DNA from: Imhoffiella fuscus
GTDB taxonomy: Bacteria; Pseudomonadota; Gammaproteobacteria; Chromatiales; Chromatiaceae
Assembly: GCF_042682685.1 (NCBI RefSeq)
Contig: NZ_JBHUHX010000039.1
Span: 1-64,000, forward strand
Direction: 5' to 3'
Length of the DNA: 64,000 bases
A program made the translations under genes and the position numbers. Shown piece by piece: positions 42,622 through 51,624 of the stretch. The notes beneath the pieces are model-generated. The model was not told the origin of the DNA. It worked only from the letters and a program-made list of their open reading frames with translations, and did no database searches. Position 1 is the stretch's first letter. The number at the start of each line of letters is the position of its first letter.

Positions 42622-42990
42622 ATGGCGAAGACCATCCTGATGGTTGATGACTCGGCGTCGCTGCGAAGCGTCGTCGCGATCGCCCTGAGAGGGGCGGGAT
42701 ACGACGTGATCGAGGCGAGTGATGGCCGGGATGCGCTGGCCAAACTTGCGGGCCAAAAGGTGCACCTGATCATCAGCGACGTCAACATGCCCAACATGGA
42801 TGGGATTACCCTGGTCCAGGAGCTGAAGAAGCAGCCGAGTTATCGCTTCACCCCGATCATGATGCTGACGACCGAGACCCAGCCCGAGAAGAAAGAGGCC
42901 GCTCGGGCGGCTGGCGCCAAGGCATGGTTGGTCAAACCCTTTCAGCCACCGACATTGCTTGAGGCCGTATCCAAGCTGGTTCTGCCCTGA
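42622..42990 (+). CDS. cheY: CheY-like single-domain response regulator
   Basis: From ATG 42622 (GGAG upstream) the 122-residue receiver has the acidic pair DD at 9-10, phospho-acceptor D53 in ISDVNMPNMDG, Thr83/84 and Lys105 in LVKPFQ. The absence of an output domain and its place before cheA make it the diffusible partner of the CheA kinase below. It may act on the flagellar motor or on pili; the phylogenetic group cannot be decided here. It is the first intact gene of the chemotaxis operon. Confidence 0.9.
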   Translation: MAKTILMVDDSASLRSVVAIALRGAGYDVIEASDGRDALAKLAGQKVHLIISDVNMPNMDGITLVQELKKQPSYRFTPIMMLTTETQPEKKEAARAAGAKAWLVKPFQPPTLLEAVSKLVLP

Positions 42991-43008
42991 GACAGGGAGG
43001 TTCGATCG

Positions 43009-43344
43009 ATGAATCCGCCTCGTGAGTCTTCGGAAGACGCATCTAGGCTTGCCTTTGAGGGGGAGCTGACCATCTATACGGCGGCGGAGTCATACGCCAA
43101 GCTGCGGGACTGCATGGTGGCGCATGATCGGTGCGCACTCGATCTCTCCGCCGTCTCCGAAATCGATTGTGCCGGTTTGCAATGTCTGCTCTGGATCGTG
43201 CAACTGGCCGAGCGCGAAGGCAAGAGTCTGACGTTGGTCGCTCGCAGTCAGGTCGTGGATGAGGCCATCGCCCTGCTGCATTTAGGGCCCGCCTTCGGTA
43301 TCGATGCCTTTCAGTCGGAGCAGGAGTCTCATGAACCTCGATAA
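43009..43344 (+). CDS. STAS domain protein with Cys at the usual phosphosite
   Basis: The 111-residue protein is a single STAS domain (LAFEGELTIYTAAESYAKL, then LDLSAVSEIDCAGLQCLLW). The residue normally phosphorylated is Ser/Thr in DSSGLQ/DTAGLQ; here it is Cys54 (EIDCAGLQ), so a standard phospho-switch looks unlikely. STAS proteins next to cheA are common in several proteobacteria and probably scaffold or tune signalling. It overlaps cheA by 14 bp and follows cheY by 18 bp. Confidence 0.8.
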   Translation: MNPPRESSEDASRLAFEGELTIYTAAESYAKLRDCMVAHDRCALDLSAVSEIDCAGLQCLLWIVQLAEREGKSLTLVARSQVVDEAIALLHLGPAFGIDAFQSEQESHEPR

Positions 43345-45547
43345 TGCCCGCCAAGCCTTCATCGAAGAGGTCGCCGAGCTGCTGCAGTCGATGGAGGATG
43401 CCTTACTCGCCTTGGAAGACAACCCGCAGGACGCGGAGTCGCTCAATGAGGTCTTCAGGGCGATGCATACCATCAAGGGAACGGCCGGCGTTTTTGGCTA
43501 CAACGCGGTGGTGGACTTCACGCATACGGTCGAGACGCTCATGGATCAGGTTCGGTCGGGGCTGCGGCCCTTGACCAATCCTCTCATCGCCACCCTCGTC
43601 GAGTGTCGCGATCATACGGAACGCCTGGTGGCGTTCGTCGCCGAGGCGGGCCCGGAGGGTGATGGGGCGGTTGCGCTCGACGAGGGGCTGCGTGAGGCGG
43701 GCGACGCGCTTCTCCAGCGATTGGGTCAGCCTGCCGCGCCGACGGAATCTGTTGAGTCGAGGTCTGCGGACCGCTTGATCGGCAAGTTCCTGCCGGTTTC
43801 GAGCGATACCTGGATGATCACGCTTGAATTCGGTTCGGACGCCTTTCGCAACGGCATGGATCCGCTGTCCTTTCTGCGTTATCTCGGGTCCTTGGGGGAT
43901 CTCGTTCACGTTTCGACCCTGTTGCGACTGGATCCCGAGCGGCCAGACGCGTTCGATCCCGAGAGCTGCTACCTGTGTTTCGGAATCGCGTTCCGCAGCG
44001 ATACGGACAAGGCGACCATCGCGGGGGTCTTTGAATTTGCCGAGCAGGATTGCGAGATCCGCATTCTGGAGCCCGAATCGGAACAGGCCAAATATCTCGA
44101 TCTGCTTGGGGCGGTGCATGAGGATCAGGTAGGGACGATCGGCGAGCTGCTCGTTCATGTCGGTGCCTTGACGCGCCGCGAACTCGAACGCGCGCTCATG
44201 ACGCAGGAGGCGGAGACTGGATTGCAGTCGTCTGGCTCCGAGATACGGCGTCGTCTCGGCGAGATCCTGGTGGCGCAGGGATCGATCAAGCCCAACGTGG
44301 TCGAGCAGGCCGCCAAGACCCAGGAGGCGGTGCGTGTCCGACGCCAGGAGGAGAGCCATTTCATTCGGGTGGATGCGCGGCGTCTCGGTCATCTGATCGA
44401 TCTGGTGGGCGAATTGGTCACCAGCAGCGCGGCCATTCGCGTCATCGTCAATCGGGCGGGAATCGACGACGCGAGCGAGGTGGTCGATGGCGTCGATTAT
44501 CTGGTGTCCGAAATTCGCGATAACGCGCTTCAGCTGCGGATGGTTCCGATCGAGGAGTGTCTGTCGCGTTTTCGCCGGGTGGTGCGGGATGCCTGCCAGG
44601 AACTCGGCAAGCACATCGATCTGGTCATCACTGGTGGCGAAACCGAGTTGGACAAGACCGTTATCGAGCGCATGATCGATCCGCTGACCCATCTTATTCG
44701 CAATGCCGTCGATCATGGCATCGAGACGCCCGATGTCCGACAGGCTGCGGGCAAATCTCCGGGTGGGACCCTCAATATCAATGCCTTCCATGATTCCGGT
44801 CACATCGTCATCGAGATCGCCGACGATGGCGCGGGGTTGGATTCCGCGCGCATCCGCGCCAAGGCGGAGGCGCAGGGGCTGGTCAAGCAGGAAGACAGCC
44901 TGAGCGAGGAGGAGCTCCTTCGTCTCATCTTTGCGCCCGGTCTCTCCACCAAGGAACAGGCGACCAATCTTTCGGGGCGCGGCGTTGGGATGGACGTGGT
45001 TCGGCGAAATATCGAGGAGTTGCGCGGTTCGGTCGAGCTGGAGAGCACGCTTGGGGTCGGTACCAAGATCACCATCATCTTGCCGCTGACACTTGCGATC
45101 ATCGAGGGGTTCCTCGTCGCCGCTGGGGGGGACAAATTCATCATCCCGCTTTCACAGGTGGTCGAATGTGTCGAGATGAACGTCGAGAGCACGCTCGGGC
45201 GCCATGGCAACGGTCAGCATTACATCAACCTGCGAGGCGAGGTGTTGCCTTTCATTCGCCTGACCGAGCTGTTCGAGAGCCGTGAAAACAGGGGCGTCGA
45301 TCAGCGCGAGAGCCTGGTGGTGGTGCGCTTCGGCCGTCACCGGATGGGGCTGGTCGTCGACGGCCTGCTCGGTGAGCTACAGACTGTGATCAAACCGCTC
45401 GGGAAGCTGTTCGAGCGTCTTCGCGGGGTCGCTGGCGCGACCATTCTGGGGACGGGCGAGATTGCCTTGATTCTGGATGTCGCCGAGCTGGCGGCAGTCG
45501 GTCAGGTAGGGCGTCCGAGTACGAATGCGATGTTGACGACACATTAG
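43331..45547 (+). CDS. cheA: Chemotaxis histidine kinase CheA with MshEN-like repeats
   Basis: The 738-residue kinase starts at 43331. The P1 Hpt domain has the phospho-histidine H46 (AMHTIKGTAG). A region of about 90 residues around 155-255 is of unknown type. Residues 269-292 (TIGELLVHVGALTRRELERA...) and 308-331 (RLGEILVAQGSIKPNVVEQA...) are two MshEN/GspE-N-like repeats. P3 dimerisation, the HATPase core (HLIRNAVDHGIE, DDGAGLD, GRGVGMD) and a CheW-like domain follow. It phosphorylates CheY in response to chemoreceptors. No P2-type CheY-binding domain is evident. The repeats resemble c-di-GMP-binding MshEN motifs and may let it respond to that messenger. Confidence 0.92.
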   Translation: MNLDNARQAFIEEVAELLQSMEDALLALEDNPQDAESLNEVFRAMHTIKGTAGVFGYNAVVDFTHTVETLMDQVRSGLRPLTNPLIATLVECRDHTERLVAFVAEAGPEGDGAVALDEGLREAGDALLQRLGQPAAPTESVESRSADRLIGKFLPVSSDTWMITLEFGSDAFRNGMDPLSFLRYLGSLGDLVHVSTLLRLDPERPDAFDPESCYLCFGIAFRSDTDKATIAGVFEFAEQDCEIRILEPESEQAKYLDLLGAVHEDQVGTIGELLVHVGALTRRELERALMTQEAETGLQSSGSEIRRRLGEILVAQGSIKPNVVEQAAKTQEAVRVRRQEESHFIRVDARRLGHLIDLVGELVTSSAAIRVIVNRAGIDDASEVVDGVDYLVSEIRDNALQLRMVPIEECLSRFRRVVRDACQELGKHIDLVITGGETELDKTVIERMIDPLTHLIRNAVDHGIETPDVRQAAGKSPGGTLNINAFHDSGHIVIEIADDGAGLDSARIRAKAEAQGLVKQEDSLSEEELLRLIFAPGLSTKEQATNLSGRGVGMDVVRRNIEELRGSVELESTLGVGTKITIILPLTLAIIEGFLVAAGGDKFIIPLSQVVECVEMNVESTLGRHGNGQHYINLRGEVLPFIRLTELFESRENRGVDQRESLVVVRFGRHRMGLVVDGLLGELQTVIKPLGKLFERLRGVAGATILGTGEIALILDVAELAAVGQVGRPSTNAMLTTH

Positions 45548-45629
45548 ATGGCGGCGCTGTCCGGAAAGTCGGAGTTCGGGGTCGTTGCGCGCGATTTCTC
45601 TGGATACCTGAGTCGATAAGGAGAGTTCC

Positions 45630-47585
45630 ATGTTGAGTTCGATGACCATGGCCAAGAGGCTCGCTCTTGGTTTCAGTACCGTGCTGGTGCTATTGGTTGT
45701 GGTGGGGGGGCTTTCTTTCTTGACGATCGATCGTGCCTCGGTCGGACTCTCCGAGTACCGTGGAAAGGCGATCCGCTCCAGCCGAATGGGTGAGATGCAG
45801 GCGGTTATGCTGCTGGCGCGGTTTGAGGTGAAGGACTTCATTCATACGCATAGCGCTGAAAGCGTCGCTGACTTCAGGCGTTATGTCGAATCGACCAAGG
45901 CGATGCTCAATGAGATGTCAGGACTGGTTCAGAATCCCGAGCGCAAGGCGAGGTTGGCGCAGTCTTTGACGGATATCGAGACCTACTCCCAGTCTTTCGA
46001 CGCCATGGTCTCTAAAACCCAGGAAAGCGACCGTATCGAACATGAGGTGTTGATCGTCGTGGGGGCGCAGATCGAGCAGCGCCTGAACCGTATGCTTGAG
46101 AGTGCGAACGAATCCGGTGACACGGATGCCGTTTTGTCCGCCGCTCGCGGCCTCCGCTATCTACTGCTCGCTCGGCTCAATGTCCGTGGTTTCATCGCGA
46201 CTGGGGCGCAGGACGATGCTGATACGGCGAATCGGGAGTGGGATGCGTTCGTCAAGCAGATGGAAACATTGGACGCTGATCTTCAAGATCCTTCGCGTCG
46301 TGTCCTGCTGGCAGAGATCATGCGTTTTAAGGACGACTACTCTACGGCCTTCGGTCAACTGGTGGGCCTCGTCCATGACCGCGATCAGATCATTTTGGGA
46401 ACGCTCAATACGCTTGGACCAAAATTTGCTGAGGATATCGACAAGGTCAAAGCCTCTTATAGAGAGGAGCAAGACGCCCTCGGGTCGAAGCTTCAGGCGG
46501 CCAACGATCGCGCGGTGGTGGTGATCGCGATCTTGTCCGCGCTGGCCCTGTTGATGGGCGTTCTGATCGCCTGGTGGATCGTTCGCGTCGTGATGGGTCA
46601 GTTGGGTAAGGATCCTGCGGTGATTGCGGAGGTTACCCGTCAGATCGCGGGTGGGAACCTGGCCGTCGATTTCGATCAGACCGGGATCTGCGGTGTCTAT
46701 CGGGATATGTCCCTGATGGTCGAACATTTGCGTCAGGTCGTCGGAGAGGTGCGAAGCGGATCGGATAATCTGTCTTCGGCCTCGACCGAGGTCAGCGCGA
46801 CGGCGCAGTCCTTGAGCCAGGGGGCGACCCAACAGGCGGCCAGTGTCGAGGAGACCTCAGCGAGCATTGAGGAACTGAACGCCTCGGTCCAGCAGAACAC
46901 CGAGAACGCCCGCGTCACCAATGGGATCGCCAAACATTCGGCTGAGGAGGCTCGGCGTGGTGGCGAAGCGGTTCAGCGTACCGTTGCGGCGATGCGCGAG
47001 ATCGCGAGCAAGATCGGTCTGATCGAGGACATCGCCTATAAGACCAATCTGCTTGCGCTCAATGCGGCCATCGAGGCGGCGCGTGCTGGTGAACATGGCA
47101 AGGGCTTCACGGTGGTGGCAGCCGAGGTTCGCAAGCTGGCCGAGAACAGCGGTGCGACAGCGCAGGAGATCAAAAAGCTGGCGACCGGCAGCGTGACCAT
47201 CGCCGAGGAGGCCGGCTCTTTGCTGGAGCAGATGGTGCCCAATATCGTCAAAACCGCCGACCTGATCGAGGAGATCACCGCCGCGTCCGGAGAGCAGGCG
47301 GCTGGCATCGGCCAGATCAATGAGGCCATGACGCAACTCGACAAGGCGACCCAGCAAAACGCCTCCTCATCGGAGGAGTTGGCGGCGACCTCGCAGGAGT
47401 TGAGCGGTCAGGCGAATCAACTCCAAGAGATCATGTCCTTCTTCCGCATGGAAGGTTCTGATTCCCGACCGGTCGCGCGTCCAACGCCGCGCCTGGCCAA
47501 CACCCCGAATCACAGGGCCGACGATTTCGCCAATAGCTCGGCCGATCTCGCCGATTTCACGCACAAAGATTTCGAGCGCTTCTGA
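45630..47585 (+). CDS. Methyl-accepting chemotaxis protein with four-helix-bundle-like sensor
   Basis: The 651-residue receptor has an N-terminal helix (LALGFSTVLVLLVVVGGLSFLTI) and a long helical periplasmic region (about 32-290). A second membrane segment follows (VVVIAILSALALLMGVLIAWWIV), then a HAMP region and a signalling hairpin (DIAYKTNLLALNAAIEAARAGEHGKGFTVVAAEVRKLAENS). No CheR-binding NWETF pentapeptide ends it. It is encoded between cheA and cheW and is probably the core receptor of this array. The ligand is unknown; the sensor contains no evident cofactor site. Confidence 0.93.
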   Translation: MLSSMTMAKRLALGFSTVLVLLVVVGGLSFLTIDRASVGLSEYRGKAIRSSRMGEMQAVMLLARFEVKDFIHTHSAESVADFRRYVESTKAMLNEMSGLVQNPERKARLAQSLTDIETYSQSFDAMVSKTQESDRIEHEVLIVVGAQIEQRLNRMLESANESGDTDAVLSAARGLRYLLLARLNVRGFIATGAQDDADTANREWDAFVKQMETLDADLQDPSRRVLLAEIMRFKDDYSTAFGQLVGLVHDRDQIILGTLNTLGPKFAEDIDKVKASYREEQDALGSKLQAANDRAVVVIAILSALALLMGVLIAWWIVRVVMGQLGKDPAVIAEVTRQIAGGNLAVDFDQTGICGVYRDMSLMVEHLRQVVGEVRSGSDNLSSASTEVSATAQSLSQGATQQAASVEETSASIEELNASVQQNTENARVTNGIAKHSAEEARRGGEAVQRTVAAMREIASKIGLIEDIAYKTNLLALNAAIEAARAGEHGKGFTVVAAEVRKLAENSGATAQEIKKLATGSVTIAEEAGSLLEQMVPNIVKTADLIEEITAASGEQAAGIGQINEAMTQLDKATQQNASSSEELAATSQELSGQANQLQEIMSFFRMEGSDSRPVARPTPRLANTPNHRADDFANSSADLADFTHKDFERF

Positions 47586-47592
47586 GCGGAGG

Positions 47593-48156
47593 ATGGCGAT
47601 GGGTGAACTCGTTGTGAGCGACAAAAGGGGCGAGGCAGCTCGGGATGGGGCGGAAGAGATGTGTCAGTATCTGACCTTTTCCGTATTCGACGAGCGTTTT
47701 GCGATGTCGATCAGTGCGGTCAAGGAGATCATCGAGACTCCGCAGGTGACGCGCGTCCCCATGACCCCGGACTACATTCGGGGCGTTATCAACCTGCGCG
47801 GCAGCGTGGTCCCCGTCGTCGATCTGGGTGCCCGTCTTGGCCGCAGTCCGCTGATTCTGACCAAGCGCAGCTGTATCGTTTTGGTCGAGGTGCTGGCCGG
47901 GGTGGGCGACGGCCATGTGCTCGGTATGCTGGTCGACGAGGTCAACAGCATCCTGGATATCGCGCGCGCCGACATCAGGCCTCCGCCCGAGTTCGGCTCC
48001 GAGATCCGGACCGACTTCATCGAGTCCATGGGGCGGGTGGACGATGTCTTCGTCGTCATACTGAGCATGGACCACCTTCTCTCCATCCAGGAACTGGCGG
48101 CGCTGCGTCGTCTCGGCGAGGAGGCGGCTCGAACGAGCCAGGATGTCGATCCTTGA
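47593..48156 (+). CDS. cheW: Chemotaxis coupling protein CheW
   Basis: The 187-residue protein has a CheW core: CQYLTFSVFDERFAMSISAVKEIIETPQVTRVPMTPDYIRGVINLRGSVVPVVDL, then VLGMLVDEVNSILDIA. CheW links receptors to CheA. It starts 7 bp after the MCP gene, within the operon. ATGs at 47593 and 47599 are both possible. The domain is complete, with short N- and C-terminal tails. Confidence 0.95.
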   Translation: MAMGELVVSDKRGEAARDGAEEMCQYLTFSVFDERFAMSISAVKEIIETPQVTRVPMTPDYIRGVINLRGSVVPVVDLGARLGRSPLILTKRSCIVLVEVLAGVGDGHVLGMLVDEVNSILDIARADIRPPPEFGSEIRTDFIESMGRVDDVFVVILSMDHLLSIQELAALRRLGEEAARTSQDVDP

Positions 48157-48353
48157 TTGTCCCGCCTGTGCGGTTTGCTGGACCCTCGTTCGTCTCCAAG
48201 GCCGAGGATCTCGGTCGATTCTGTCGTTGTATCGCCGAATCGGCGGATCAGTCTCCATCCGCTAATCGACTCCCTGCAGGGCCTGACCACCGGGGCGCAC
48301 CTGCTTCAGCTATCCATCCCGCGTTTACGTCCAAGGTGAGTGAGGGGCCTCAT

Positions 48354-48977
48354 GTGGAAATGCAGAGCTCGTTCGCGGACGGATTGAAAGTCGAAGGAAC
48401 GCGCGTTGACAAGCGTTTCCTGTATCCGGGCGAATACTATGTGACGCGTGAGCCCATGCTGATCTCGACGCTGCTCGGATCCTGTGTGTCCGTCTGTCTG
48501 TTCGACTCGGAGGCGCACGTGATGGGGATGAATCATTTTCTGCTGCCGATGCGCTCTTGGTCGGTCGATCAGCCTTTGCTGGATTCGGAGGCCGGACGCT
48601 ATGGACTGTGGGCAATGGAATTGCTGGTGAACGGCATGCTTGCTTTGGGAGCTCGGCGGGGTCGGTTGCGCGCCAAGGCCTTCGGCGGCGGGAACGTCTT
48701 GGACTCACTCACCCCACCGTCGCCGGGTCGAGAGGCGATCGGAACGGCGAATGTGCACTTCGTTCGACGCTTTTTGGATCAGGATGGGATTGCGCTGGTC
48801 GCGCAGGACCTGGGCGGCGATCATGGGCGCCAGATCCATTTCTATGGCGGTGACTATGCAGTCTATCTGCGTCGTATTCCACGGGCGCAGTCGATGTCGG
48901 TTGAAGACCTGGAACGTCGCTATCTACAGCGTGCGATGCAGCTCAATAGCAAACCTGGCACGGCTGACTTTTTCTGA
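48354..48977 (+). CDS. cheD: Chemoreceptor glutamine deamidase CheD
   Basis: The chosen GTG start (48354) follows GAGGGG by six bases and gives a 207-residue protein. The CheD catalytic pieces are present: LGSCVSVCLFD with the active Cys, MNHFLLP with His, and the FGGGNVLDSL loop. CheD deamidates receptor glutamines and can interact with CheC. It is separated from cheW by about 200 bp without a gene, so its expression may be partly independent. cheR and cheB, usual operon members, are not in this window. An ATG at 48360 is an alternative start. Confidence 0.9.
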   Translation: MEMQSSFADGLKVEGTRVDKRFLYPGEYYVTREPMLISTLLGSCVSVCLFDSEAHVMGMNHFLLPMRSWSVDQPLLDSEAGRYGLWAMELLVNGMLALGARRGRLRAKAFGGGNVLDSLTPPSPGREAIGTANVHFVRRFLDQDGIALVAQDLGGDHGRQIHFYGGDYAVYLRRIPRAQSMSVEDLERRYLQRAMQLNSKPGTADFF

Positions 48978-49075
48978 TGCATCCCTTGATGATTCGAGGA
49001 TGTCGTCGCGGCGAGCAGGTCGCTTCCGCTCAGCTTTACAGGGACCGGTCCGAACGCCGTCAGTAGTTCGGTGAG

Positions 49076-49107
49076 TCGAGCGCCTGCGAGGCTCCGCAGG
49101 CGCTCGA
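49076..49107. terminator. Strong hairpin between cheD and the convergent chemoreceptor gene
   Basis: A perfect 13-bp stem TCGAGCGCCTGCG / CGCAGGCGCTCGA closes a 6-base loop between two convergent genes. No T-run follows, so it may be a bidirectional hairpin terminator of low efficiency or a transcript-end stabiliser. Confidence 0.6.
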
Positions 49108-49118
49108 CTGCGCGCGTG

Positions 49119-50735
49119 TCAAACCTTGAAGTGTCCAACCAGGTTCTGAAGATCCGCCGCGAGTCGCGCCAATTGCTCCGATGCCTCTGTCGTCAGTCGC
49201 GCCGACTGGGCGTTGCCTTCCGCTGCGTCCATGATGCTGGAGACGTTGCGGTTCATCTCTTCCGCCACAGCGCTCTGCTCTTCGGCCGCGCTTGCGACCT
49301 GGGTGTTGACGTCGTTGATGGTGGTCACCGCCATAGTGATGGCGTCGAGCGAACTTTCCGCTTCGATCGAGCTCTCGCGGCTCTCGACCGCGCGCTGCTG
49401 GCTGTCCTCCATCACGGAGACCGCGCGGCGGCTTGCTTGCTGCAGTCGCTCGATCATCGCATGGATCTCTTGGGTCGAGGTCTGGGTTCGGTTGGCCAAG
49501 GAGCGGACCTCGTCCGCAACCACTGCGAATCCGCGTCCAGCTTCGCCCGCGCGGGCCGCCTCAATGGCTGCATTCAGAGCCAGCAGGTTGGTCTGTTCCG
49601 CGACGCCTCTGATGACATCGAGAACCTTGCCGATTTCTTCGCTGTCGCGTCCGAGTTCGCGGATAACCTCCGCCGCGTTCTGAACCTCGTTGGCCAGCTG
49701 CTCGATGCGGTTCATGGTACCGCTGACCACGTCCTTGCCGGCCTTGGCCGCATCTTGAGCGGCATGGGTGGCCTTCGAGCCGTGTTGGGCGTTTTTGGCC
49801 ACCTCTTGGGCCGTCGCGCTCATCTCGTTCATCGCAGAGGCGAGCTGGTCGACCTCGCCCCGTTGTTGGCTCACGCCAGCATTCGTGCGCTCGGTAACGT
49901 TCGCGAGGTCCTCGGCTGCGGTTGAAAGCTGGGCGGTGGAGTCGAGGATCCGCCGGATCAGATCCCGGAAGTTGTCCATCATCGCATTGAACGCGTGACA
50001 GGCGCGCCCGATCTCGTCATCCCCTTTCGTCGAGAGCCGGCGGGCCAGGTCGCCGTCGCCCGAGGCGATACCTTTCAGGCCGAGGGTCATCTCGTCCAGT
50101 GGCCGGGTGACGAAACGCTGGGTGAAATAGTAGAGCACGAGCAGTACGGGAAGGCTCAGCAGGGCGGCCATGCTGAAGATCTTGATGGCGAACATACGGA
50201 CGTCCGCGTTCACGTCGTCCAGGATGATCTCCATGCTGACGGCCCCGAGCACCGAGTCGGGCGGGGGCAGGGCATGGCAGGAGGTGCAGTCCTTGCCGAG
50301 ATAGTTTTTACGCGCGAACGCAGGAGCCACCGCGCGCAGAATGCTGCCGTTTTCGGTGAGTTCCAGGTAGGATTCTCCAGTCTCCAGCACCTTGCGCTCG
50401 ATATCGTCTCGGGGCTTCTCGTGGCTGGTGCCCTCACCGAACTGCATGGAGACATTCTTGCCTCGAAGCACGCGTAGATCCTTGACGTTTCGGAGTTCGA
50501 TGATTTGGTCGAGGAAGGCGGCGCGTTGCGAGATGGTGCCGGTGATCATCATGGTCGTGAGACCGGCGAGGGTCATCTCGTGAAGCGTGCTGGTGAATGC
50601 CTCGGCTTGATCGATCGCCGTTTGGCGCTGTTGATCGGCAGCCCACAGGATTAGAGCGGTCCACGCTGGTATCAGAATGAGCCACATGGCACCGAGCAGG
50701 CGCATCCATATGGGCAGGTCGTTGATACGTCTCAT
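49119..50735 (-). CDS. c-type haem chemoreceptor (methyl-accepting chemotaxis protein)
   Basis: The 538-residue receptor has membrane helices at about 12-33 and 184-206. The periplasmic sensor between them contains one haem-c motif, C150-T-S-C-H154, in GKDCTSCH. HAMP follows, and a standard signalling domain contains EQTNLLALNAAIEAARAGEAGRGFAVVADEVRSLA. A covalent periplasmic haem makes it a candidate redox, oxygen or NO sensor, like DcrA of Desulfovibrio. It is convergent with the chemotaxis operon and likely signals to the same CheA. No CheR-tethering pentapeptide is seen at the C-terminus. Confidence 0.88.
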   Translation of the reverse strand: MRRINDLPIWMRLLGAMWLILIPAWTALILWAADQQRQTAIDQAEAFTSTLHEMTLAGLTTMMITGTISQRAAFLDQIIELRNVKDLRVLRGKNVSMQFGEGTSHEKPRDDIERKVLETGESYLELTENGSILRAVAPAFARKNYLGKDCTSCHALPPPDSVLGAVSMEIILDDVNADVRMFAIKIFSMAALLSLPVLLVLYYFTQRFVTRPLDEMTLGLKGIASGDGDLARRLSTKGDDEIGRACHAFNAMMDNFRDLIRRILDSTAQLSTAAEDLANVTERTNAGVSQQRGEVDQLASAMNEMSATAQEVAKNAQHGSKATHAAQDAAKAGKDVVSGTMNRIEQLANEVQNAAEVIRELGRDSEEIGKVLDVIRGVAEQTNLLALNAAIEAARAGEAGRGFAVVADEVRSLANRTQTSTQEIHAMIERLQQASRRAVSVMEDSQQRAVESRESSIEAESSLDAITMAVTTINDVNTQVASAAEEQSAVAEEMNRNVSSIMDAAEGNAQSARLTTEASEQLARLAADLQNLVGHFKV

Positions 50736-50895
50736 GTGTTTTCCTGGTTGTCATTGCCGCGAGCGGTTCGGCTGGGTCGTTATTCGGCCCTATTGGTTGC
50801 GTTAGGGTCGGTTTTCGGCCGCGAGCGCTTTTCAGCGATCGATCCTAGCTATTCTGGACTCATCCGATGGGTCAGCCAAGATTGAAGCGCGCGTA

Positions 50896-51501
50896 TTATC
50901 CTTTCGGTTGCGCTCGTTCAAAGAGAAGGCGATTATCGGCGCCGATTTCTCCGCGCATCTGTGAATAGAGTTCCATTACGGGCGACCAATCCAGGTGCGA
51001 AAAGGTCTGTTGGGCCTCTTCGGTCTTCTGCCTCAGGGCCGCTTCCGATTTCTGCGCGACCAAGGCGGCATGGCGTCCGATACCTTCCTCGTGGATGAAG
51101 AGACAGCCGTCCATCAGGTCGGCGAGTTTGATGATGAACGCCAGGGCGGAGCCCTCCAGTGCGGATTTGCGCGCGGCGATCTCGGGGGCGATCTCGCGCT
51201 CGATGCGGGTGAGGGGGTCGTTGGCACCACTGATTTCGGCGATTCTTCGTTTGAGCGGGGAAGGCAGATCGCCTGTCAGTAGCTCAGGCGCATCATGGGT
51301 GAGTGCGTATTCCAACACCTGGAGACGTGTCTCGGCGGGGAGTTCGTCACCTAAGATCCGAATCATGAGTTCCCGTGCGATCATGGTGACCAAATAATGG
51401 TGCTCGGCGAGGGTCTGGCTGCGCGCGCAACGGACCGAGTGCCAGCGGGTCACGTGGCCGGATCGGGCAATGTCCTGCATATTGAGTTTCATGTCGTTCA
51501 T
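50896..51501 (-). CDS. HD-domain 5'-deoxynucleotidase, YfbR-like
   Basis: The 201-residue protein has the YfbR pattern RSGHVTRWHSVRCARSQTLAEHHYLV, the HD pair in LTHDAPELLTGDLPSPLKR (about residues 69-88), and later IIKLADLMDG. YfbR removes phosphate from dNMPs in nucleotide salvage. The E. coli enzyme is about the same size. It is transcribed alone and divergently from the DamX-like gene. The stretch between its start and that gene (51502-51624) has no clear feature. Substrate range is not tested. Confidence 0.85.
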   Translation of the reverse strand: MNDMKLNMQDIARSGHVTRWHSVRCARSQTLAEHHYLVTMIARELMIRILGDELPAETRLQVLEYALTHDAPELLTGDLPSPLKRRIAEISGANDPLTRIEREIAPEIAARKSALEGSALAFIIKLADLMDGCLFIHEEGIGRHAALVAQKSEAALRQKTEEAQQTFSHLDWSPVMELYSQMRGEIGADNRLLFERAQPKG

Positions 51502-51624
51502 AGTGACTCGCTGATGGATGTAGGAGCGGCTTCACGCGGTTGCGACCGACTTGATGGCCTTGTGGGCGGCGTGTAGCATTCTGCCGACATTGAATTTCTG
51601 CACGCCTAAATTGCGAATTAAATC

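Noticed and set aside
43403..44803. 466-codon minus-strand frame opposite cheA
   Set aside because: Antisense to cheA with intact kinase motifs; no independent support.
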